A stretch of 10,555 nt of DNA from the NCBI GenBank assembly GCA_002478115.1, contig DLMH01000145.1, positions 830 through 11,384 of the forward strand, given 5' to 3'. The translations under genes and the position numbers were made by a program. The notes under the pieces were generated by a model. It made no database searches, was not told the origin of the DNA, and saw only the letters and a list, made by a program, of their open reading frames with translations. Shown in pieces: positions 5,822-10,555 of the stretch; the stretch's first letter is position 1; each line of letters starts with the position of its first letter. This DNA comes from Candidatus Acidiferrum typicum (GTDB lineage: Bacteria > Acidobacteriota > Terriglobia > Acidiferrales > UBA7541).

Positions 5822-7093
5822 TCATGCCGGATCCGCTTGAAGTTCGACTCGGTAGCCAAGCTTGCGGAGTGTCCGGATCATCCGGGAAGTGCGGGCTCGT
5901 CTGGAGTTTTCCGAAACCGCCGGGCCCCGTTCCTCATAGCGAACGCCTTTATTCAGGATTATCCAGATCAGCTGACAGATGCGATGCGCAATTGCGCCGA
6001 TGGTTTTGTTGTGGCCGAGGCGCGGACCGAGACGACGGTAGACGATCTCGAAGATGCTTCCTTTAACTTTGACGGCAGCATTGGCAGCCTGATTGAGAAG
6101 GCGACGCATGTGCCGGTTCCCCTTCGGTGAGCGCGCGCTGTAATTTACTTCCGCGCTCTCTTCCTCTCCCGGGCATGCCCCGACCAACGAGGAGAGATTC
6201 TTGGCGGAAGCGAAGGTCGCTGCCTTGGCACCCACTTCGGCAATGATCTGTTGCGCCGAATCCACCCCGAGACCGGGGACTTCAGCGAGCCGCTGGACTG
6301 CATCCTGGTGCTGGCGGAGCAGGCTTGCCATCTCCTGGTCCAGTTGGCCGATCTGCTGCTCGATCCATTGCAACTCCTCGAGCACCATCTTCACCAGCCG
6401 GCGGTAGACGGGATTGAGCTCCGTGCACGCACCCAAGGCATCGCGTAGCTGCGTCGACGTGGCGCGCAGGCGTTGGTCGGCCAAGGCGGCTAACGCCGCC
6501 GGATCCGTTTCTCCCTCCGCCAAGGCCTGCAGCATCCGCCGTGCACTGGCGCCGAGCAGATCTGAAACCAGGCTGGATAACTTGATATGCGCTTCTTCCA
6601 GCAGCGCTTCCAGTTGATTGTGCAGCCGTACTTTGTTACGCCGGAGCTGGTATTTTGTGCGTGTCACGGTCCGCCAGAGACGCTGTTCGGCATGGGGCAC
6701 GAAGCTCAAGGTCAGCTCCTGAGACACCAGCCGCTTCAGCAAACGTTCGGCATCGCGAAAGTCTTTCTTGCGCCCCCGCCGCCCACGATTGGACAAGGCT
6801 TGCGCCAGATGGAGTGTGCCAGACATCCGGCCCGCACCTTCCCGCTTCTCACAGCTTGGCTTCCAATACTGCTCGAGCGCTCCCCAAACCGGTTTCCAGT
6901 ATTGCGCAGTGGATTCCATTACCACCTCCTCCACCTGCTGCTGGATAAGCCATTCCGCCAACAGTTGCAACTGCTCCGGGTTGCTTCCGTACCAGCGTCG
7001 CTCGAATTGGTATTCGTCTTCAACTTCGACGTCAGCCACAACCACGGCCAGCTTCTTTTTATGTACATCGATTCCCGCTATCCTATACGGCAT
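5822..7093 (-). CDS. IS110-family transposase (DEDD recombinase)
   Basis: A complete 423-residue transposase. The N-terminal DEDD (RuvC-like) domain shows GIDVHKKKL (D9), VVMESTAQYWKPVW (E60) and KKDFRDAERL (D111 and D114), all four acids present. A long helical region spans about 140-265. The C-terminal Tnp domain shows VPGLGVDSAQQIIAEVG (272-288), LSSLVGACPG and YSARSPKGNRHMRRLLNQAA, where S322 lies at the position of the catalytic serine. The tail KGVRYEERGPAV...IRTLRKLGYRVE is typical of one IS110 branch. The start ATG 7093 has a strong AGGAGG at 7105-7100. In this family the protein, guided by a bridge RNA, recombines the circular element with its target. Nothing suggests inactivation, so the copy may be active. 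Confidence 0.95.
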   Translation of the reverse strand: MPYRIAGIDVHKKKLAVVVADVEVEDEYQFERRWYGSNPEQLQLLAEWLIQQQVEEVVMESTAQYWKPVWGALEQYWKPSCEKREGAGRMSGTLHLAQALSNRGRRGRKKDFRDAERLLKRLVSQELTLSFVPHAEQRLWRTVTRTKYQLRRNKVRLHNQLEALLEEAHIKLSSLVSDLLGASARRMLQALAEGETDPAALAALADQRLRATSTQLRDALGACTELNPVYRRLVKMVLEELQWIEQQIGQLDQEMASLLRQHQDAVQRLAEVPGLGVDSAQQIIAEVGAKAATFASAKNLSSLVGACPGEEESAEVNYSARSPKGNRHMRRLLNQAANAAVKVKGSIFEIVYRRLGPRLGHNKTIGAIAHRICQLIWIILNKGVRYEERGPAVSENSRRARTSRMIRTLRKLGYRVELQADPA

Positions 7094-7108
7094 AGGTTTC
7101 CTCCTGGC

Positions 7109-7265
7109 GGGAGCGGAGAGCGTGCCGAAGGTACATTAAGCAGGGTCTCGGGCTATCGTCGCTCCCACAGGGGAAGAGACAACGCCCATTTATTCGCTCT
7201 ATCACGCACGCTCCGGATCAGACAGGTGTTCGGCCTCAGCTTCTCCACTGTTCGATCAATCTCGC
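7109..7265 (-). ncRNA. Candidate bridge RNA in the IS110 left end
   Basis: The transposase is preceded by ~250 non-coding bases, as expected for bridge-RNA-encoding left ends. A strong stem (GGGAGCG at 7166-7160 with CGCTCCC at 7115-7109, two more outer pairs with one wobble) closes a 44-base loop directly before the ribosome binding site, suiting a donor-binding loop. In it GACCCTG (7147-7141) repeats a word at the right end (5807-5801). Upstream, ACACCTGTC (7229-7221) equals the left flank (7352-7344), and GCGAAT (7197-7192) can pair with GTTCGC just past the right end (5801-5796), with one G-U. These match the left-target and right-target guide pattern known from IS621. No word complementary to the element's first bases (a right-donor guide) was found. 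RNA limits are guesses. Confidence 0.45.
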
Positions 7266-7391
7266 CACTCCCAACCATTGAGAATTATTGCTTAAACTCT
7301 GAGCGATTTTCATGAGATTTCACGGGCACGTAGCGCCCTACATGACAGGTGTGTTGGTCAGACGCTTACTTTATACTCTAGGTTTGCCGCA

Positions 7392-8522
7392 ATGATGCAC
7401 AACACGCAGGACGGTAAGAGCATTTGGACAGAATTTGCCGGCAACTCGTGCTGCGTGCCCTCATCTCCGTCATTAAAAGAGTACATTTCCGGGAAGACCC
7501 TGTTGATCACGGGTGCCGGTGGTTCTATCGGCTCGGCCCTCGCTCGCTTCGCAACCACATGCTATCCGGACGCCTTGATTCTTCTTGATAGCAACGAACA
7601 TAGCTTGCATGCTCTTGAACAGTCCTTCGATATATCACGGAAAGTAGCGCACATACCGATTCTGGGCAGCATCTGTGATTCCATTTTGCTTTCTGAGCTC
7701 TTCGCACTCTACCGCCCGCAAATCATCCTTCATGCTGCAGCATGCAAGCATGTTCCATTGATGGAGCTGAATCCGCTGGCAGCAGCAAGCACCAATGTTC
7801 TCGGCACGTATGCTGTGTTGCAAGCAGCCTCAGAGTTCGGCGCGGCCCAATTCATCATGGTGTCCACAGACAAGGCTGTCTTGCCGGCAAGCATCATGGG
7901 TGCCACAAAGCGTCTGGCTGAGCTACTTTTGTTTGCGCATCCAGACAAAGCTTTGCAACGAAAGGCAGTGCGGCTGGGCAACGTACTTGGTTCGAGCGGC
8001 AGTGTAGGTCCAATCTTTCTTAAACAGATTATGGAAGGCGGGCCGGTCACAGTCACACATCCTAACGCCCGCCGTTTCTTTCTAACCCTCGACCATGCGG
8101 TTACTCTCCTTATGACTGCATTGTCACCGGAGTACGAAGCCGGAATCTTGATTCCCGACCTAGGTCCGTCCAGAACGGTCGAAGAGCTTGCACGTTATCT
8201 CATTGCAGCAACGGCCAGAGAGCAGCAGGGCATCGAGATTATCTTCACCGGACTACGCCCAGGAGACAAGGTTGAAGAACTCCTCTCATCCTCTTATGAG
8301 AGTGTCCTTGCACAAGATAATGATCTTTTCTCCACAGTGCAGCCGGAAAGAATGGCTGTCAGAACTTTGCACGGGATTATGGAACAGATAACCCTGAGTG
8401 TTCGACAGAGAGATTTGCGGCTGCTGTTGGAGAGCATCTGTAAAGCAGTGCCCGAATATCGGCCTGGCCATGTTCTGCAGCAGCTCATCGAAAATAAACG
8501 CCAAATAGAGCTCAGGAAATGA
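7392..8522 (+). CDS. UDP-GlcNAc 4,6-dehydratase-like SDR (PglF/PseB/CapD group), soluble form
   Basis: A 376-residue NAD(P)-dependent short-chain dehydrogenase of the polysaccharide-biosynthesis CapD family, which turns UDP-GlcNAc into its 4-keto-6-deoxy derivative. Visible are the Rossmann motif TGAGGSIGSALAR (40-52), HAAACKHVPLMELNP (114-128), the catalytic STDKAV (T159, D160, K161) and IMGATKR, where Met169 stands in place of the usual SDR Tyr, a hallmark of PglF/FlaA1. RLGNVLGSSGSVGPIF and GGPVTVTHPNARRFFLT follow, then GLRPGDKVEELL. The N-terminal membrane half of PglF/WbpM is absent, so it should be cytosolic. ATG 7392 is chosen because 'SLKEYISGKTLLITG' needs this N-terminus; its ribosome site is weak (AGG at 7380-7382). 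TATACT at 7372-7377 could be a -10. Its stop overlaps the next start (ATGA). Retaining or inverting chemistry cannot be told from sequence by eye. Confidence 0.88.
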   Translation: MMHNTQDGKSIWTEFAGNSCCVPSSPSLKEYISGKTLLITGAGGSIGSALARFATTCYPDALILLDSNEHSLHALEQSFDISRKVAHIPILGSICDSILLSELFALYRPQIILHAAACKHVPLMELNPLAAASTNVLGTYAVLQAASEFGAAQFIMVSTDKAVLPASIMGATKRLAELLLFAHPDKALQRKAVRLGNVLGSSGSVGPIFLKQIMEGGPVTVTHPNARRFFLTLDHAVTLLMTALSPEYEAGILIPDLGPSRTVEELARYLIAATAREQQGIEIIFTGLRPGDKVEELLSSSYESVLAQDNDLFSTVQPERMAVRTLHGIMEQITLSVRQRDLRLLLESICKAVPEYRPGHVLQQLIENKRQIELRK

Positions 8523-9679
8523 ATCAGAAGCGGACCATTGCCGTGATTACGACTTCACGGGCAGACTACAGTCATCTCTACTGGCCCCTGCGCGAACTGG
8601 CAGCCCATCCAGATGTTGATCTTAAGCTGATTGTCATGGGTTCGCATCTGTCTCCGGAGTTTGGTCTGAGTGCACAGGAGATTCAGAAGGACGGCATTGC
8701 GATTGCTGCTTCTGTGGAAACCCTTCTTAGCTCGGATACCGATATCGGCATGGCAAAGAGCATCGGCATTGGGGTGCTTTCGCTCGCGGATCTGCTTGGA
8801 CGCATGCGCCCTAACATTCTGCTTCTGATCGCTGACCGCTACGAAATACTTGCTCCCGCGAGTGTCGCGCTAGCCCTGCGCATACCGATTGCGCACATCG
8901 AGGGTGGAGAAATCAGTGAGGGCGCGATTGATGACGCTGTCCGGAATGCCGTCACGAAAATGAGCCATGTTCACTTCACGTCAACCGAAAAGGCCCGGCA
9001 ACGCATCATCTCCATGGGCGAGGAGCCTTGGCGAGTTCATCGCGCGGGCGCTCCATCGCTCGATCATCTTAGGCGCAGCAAATTGCGCACACGAAATGAG
9101 CTGGAAATGCAGCTCCAGCTCGATCTCTCTAAACCCTCCATGATCGTCGCCTACCACCCGGTAACCATCGCGCACGATACCACCTATGAAGCCACCGCTT
9201 TATTTGCAGCACTTAGCGAGAGAAGTGAACAAATCCTCTTTTGTTATCCCAATGCGGATGCCGGGAGTCGCTCACTGATTGAGCAAACCCGAAGGTTCTT
9301 GGAAGCACGGGCTAACGGGCGCATATTTGTCAACCTGAGTGCGGTGCTTTACTGGAGTTTGCTGGCAAGTGTGGACCTCATGGTAGGCAATTCAAGCAGC
9401 GGCATCATGGAAACTGCTTCGCTCGCATTACCGACAGTGAATGTTGGCCTCCGGCAATATGGCAGAGAGCGCGCCGGGAACGTGCTCGATGCCAAAGCAG
9501 ACAAGCAGTCCATTCTGGAGAAAATAGAGGAAGCCAGATGCAACCGCTTTAAATCTTCTCTGCAGGGCATGACGAATCCCTATGGGGACGGACATGCGGC
9601 CGAGAGGATCGTAGAGATATTGACTTCCGTGTCCCTAGACGCAGATCTGCTGCGGAAACGTACATCCACCCCGGAATGA
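8519..9679 (+). CDS. neuC: UDP-N-acetylhexosamine 2-epimerase, hydrolysing (NeuC/LegG type)
   Basis: A 386-residue cytosolic enzyme of the UDP-GlcNAc 2-epimerase family, hydrolysing branch. It releases UDP and yields ManNAc (NeuC) or a 2,4-diacetamido-trideoxymannose (LegG), the substrate of sialic or legionaminic acid synthases. Landmarks are the N-terminal TTSRADYSHLYWPL (11-24), LLIADRYEILAPA (103-114), IPIAHIEGGEISEGAIDDAV (122-141), HPVT, MVGNSSSGIMETASLALPTV (288-307) with NVGLRQYGR after it, and the late NPYGDGHAAERI (353-364). TTSRADY near the N-terminus marks the NeuC/LegG branch better than WecB-type non-hydrolysing enzymes. ATG 8519 overlaps the preceding stop by four bases, with AGGA just before, so translation is probably coupled. 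The dehydratase and aminotransferase neighbours favour a LegG-like substrate (UDP-diNAc-bacillosamine) over plain UDP-GlcNAc; that is inference. Confidence 0.88.
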   Translation: MNQKRTIAVITTSRADYSHLYWPLRELAAHPDVDLKLIVMGSHLSPEFGLSAQEIQKDGIAIAASVETLLSSDTDIGMAKSIGIGVLSLADLLGRMRPNILLLIADRYEILAPASVALALRIPIAHIEGGEISEGAIDDAVRNAVTKMSHVHFTSTEKARQRIISMGEEPWRVHRAGAPSLDHLRRSKLRTRNELEMQLQLDLSKPSMIVAYHPVTIAHDTTYEATALFAALSERSEQILFCYPNADAGSRSLIEQTRRFLEARANGRIFVNLSAVLYWSLLASVDLMVGNSSSGIMETASLALPTVNVGLRQYGRERAGNVLDAKADKQSILEKIEEARCNRFKSSLQGMTNPYGDGHAAERIVEILTSVSLDADLLRKRTSTPE

Positions 9680-10555
9680 TTCCCATGAAGATTCCGCTCT
9701 CTGCACCTGACATATCTCTAGCAGAAATAGAAGCTGTCGTGGAGGTGTTGCGCAGTTCGCGTTTGAGCCTGGGCCCAAAGCTCGAAGAATTTGAGCGCGC
9801 CGTTGCCATTTATACGGGTGCTCCTTACGCCATTGGCGTAAGCTCCGGAACTGCCGGCCTCCACCTTTGCATGCTTGCGTTCGGTATACGACCGGGGGAC
9901 GAAGTGATTGTGCCGTCGTTCACCTTCGTCGCTGCAGCCAATGCGATTCGCTATGTGGGAGCAAATCCCGTCTTTGTTGATATTGATCCCGTCACGCTCA
10001 ACATAGATCCAGAGCAGGCTGAAGCGGCGATCACGAACAAAACCAGAGCAATCGTTGCCGTTCACACCTTTGGATATCCGGCGGACATGGATGCGCTTCT
10101 CACCATTGCGCGGCGTCATGGTTTGCTACTCATCGAAGATGCATGCGAAGCAATTGGAGCTGAGTCTCATAGCCAGAAGGTTGGCGCATTAGGAGATGCC
10201 GGCATTTTTGCTTTCTACCCCAACAAGCAAATCACCACCGGGGAAGGCGGAATGATTGTCACCCGCGATTCGGGAGTTGCGAAGAAGATCCGGGCGCTTC
10301 GAAATCAGGGACGCTATGAAACCGATGACTGGTTCCAGCACAGTGAACTCGGTTTCAACTACCGTCTCTCTGAAATGCATTGCGCATTGGGTAGCGCACA
10401 GATGAAGCGAATCGAGAGCATCTTAACAGCACGCGAGGCAGTTGCGCGCGCCTATCACCAGTTCCTCGACAACTGCACAGACATTTTGCTCCCTCCTGCA
10501 TATGCCCCACAGGGTCGCATCAGCTGGTTTGTGTATGTTGTCCGCCTCCATGAAA
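9676..10555 (+). CDS. DegT/DnrJ/EryC1/StrS-family sugar aminotransferase (partial)
   Basis: A PLP-dependent nucleotide-sugar aminotransferase cut by the window end after about 293 residues. Frame and motifs are continuous: IPLSAPDISLAEIEAVVEVL, SSRLSLGPKLEEFE, VSSGTAGLHLCMLA (phosphate-binding region), VIVPSFTFVAAANAI, PVFVDIDPVTLNID, AVHTFGYPADMD, LLIEDACEAIGAE (Asp contacting the PLP ring), FAFYPNKQITTGEGGMIVT with the PLP lysine (K184 counting from 9676), and LGFNYRLSEMHCALG. ATG 9676 overlaps the epimerase stop (ATGA); ATG 9685 (MKIPLSAPD) is the alternative and matches the usual N-terminus equally well. With the dehydratase it would place an amino group at C4 of the 4-keto-6-deoxy sugar, as PglE or LegC do. 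It is the third gene of a tightly packed operon continuing to the right. Confidence 0.9.
   Translation, partial: MIPMKIPLSAPDISLAEIEAVVEVLRSSRLSLGPKLEEFERAVAIYTGAPYAIGVSSGTAGLHLCMLAFGIRPGDEVIVPSFTFVAAANAIRYVGANPVFVDIDPVTLNIDPEQAEAAITNKTRAIVAVHTFGYPADMDALLTIARRHGLLLIEDACEAIGAESHSQKVGALGDAGIFAFYPNKQITTGEGGMIVTRDSGVAKKIRALRNQGRYETDDWFQHSELGFNYRLSEMHCALGSAQMKRIESILTAREAVARAYHQFLDNCTDILLPPAYAPQGRISWFVYVVRLHE

Larger units (their letters stand above)
5800..7349 (-). mobile_element. IS110-family insertion sequence (provisional ends)
   Basis: About 1.55 kb: an intact IS110-type transposase (5822-7093), a short right end (5800-5821) and a long non-coding left end (7094-7349). This is the layout of the IS110 subgroup, whose left end encodes the bridge RNA; the IS1111 subgroup carries it after the gene. 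As usual for the family there are no long terminal inverted repeats. The ends are placed at the shared word ACAGG (5800-5804 and 7345-7349), chosen because IS110 elements are flanked by a short common core and because leader words match both sides. They could be off by tens of bases. Confidence 0.6.
5659..7395 (+). pseudogene. Possible remnant of an operon gene split by the IS110 element
   Basis: On +, a frame open from 5659 (stop TGA at 5656-5658) reads LVRRLLRPSLVANAELQLLS, VAWVLTTYFLQSSS, NTDIISRTG up to ACAGG at 5800-5804. The same ACAGG occurs at 7345-7349 beyond the IS110 transposase leader. Joining the two gives NTDIISRTGVLVRRLLYTLG followed by LPQ and a TGA at 7393-7395 that overlaps the dehydratase ATG (7392) as ATGA. 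The other two junctions in this operon are also ATGA overlaps. The restored tail is about 75 codons, with no start and no recognised family, so its upstream part would be lost as well. This is inference from frame and overlap; chance openness is not excluded. Confidence 0.35.

Noticed and set aside
6587..7315. 242-codon + frame opposite the IS110 transposase
   Set aside because: It lies antisense to a gene with all catalytic residues, has no motif, and runs into the leader; a shadow frame.
5800..7349. IS1111-subgroup element with terminal inverted repeats
   Set aside because: No terminal inverted repeats are visible and the long non-coding part precedes the transposase gene, which fits the IS110 subgroup instead.
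9718..10119. 133-codon minus-strand frame
   Set aside because: It is antisense to the aminotransferase, whose motifs are unmistakable.
1..10555. CRISPR array, phage genes or a defence island beyond the toxin pair
   Set aside because: No regularly spaced repeats and no Cas, phage structural or integrase motifs were seen on either strand.

Overview
The window looks like a piece of an acidobacterial (Terriglobia-type) chromosome. This is inferred from the style of a large secreted Thr/Ala/Gly-rich propeller-like protein, a small 'KGG...ARW' basic protein and moderately GC-rich coding; no 16S rRNA or other definitive marker is present. It reads as an accessory, much-rearranged stretch between a housekeeping glycogen gene and a cell-surface sugar operon.

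Left part (1-2200): the C-terminal end of glycogen branching enzyme GlgB runs in from outside. After it come about 640 bases without an intact gene, holding what looks like the degraded 3' end of a transposase gene and several inverted repeats. Then a small basic protein (+) faces, tail to tail, a Doc/Fic-type toxin gene (-) broken by a one-base insertion. Directly upstream of the toxin, overlapping it, is a well-initiated 55-codon gene that is probably its antitoxin-like partner.

Middle (2200-5800): about 380 non-coding bases with short repeats end in a decayed 5' half of a tRNA-Asp-like gene. It abuts the 3' end of a 929-residue secreted protein (-) that carries two copies of an ~85-residue beta-rich module. 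Beyond it are about 390 bases with an 8-bp perfect inverted repeat, a possible IS21-type end and an open frame that may be a gene remnant.

Right part: an intact IS110-family transposase (-) with a ~250-base non-coding leader of the kind that encodes a bridge RNA. It lies just ahead of three tightly overlapping genes (+): a soluble UDP-GlcNAc 4,6-dehydratase-like SDR (PglF/PseB/CapD group), a NeuC/LegG-type hydrolysing UDP-sugar 2-epimerase, and a DegT/DnrJ/EryC1-type aminotransferase cut by the window end. Together these would make a 2,4-diamino-2,4,6-trideoxyhexose and convert it toward a legionaminic-acid-like nonulosonic acid; acetyltransferase, synthase and CMP-transferase are expected outside the window.

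Most interesting point: joining the sequence on either side of the IS110 at a shared ACAGG gives an open frame that ends in an ATGA overlap with the dehydratase, the same junction type as the other two gene pairs. The element therefore seems to have landed in the tail of the preceding gene of this operon. Several short words in its leader match the flank or the right end in the way IS110 bridge-RNA guides would.
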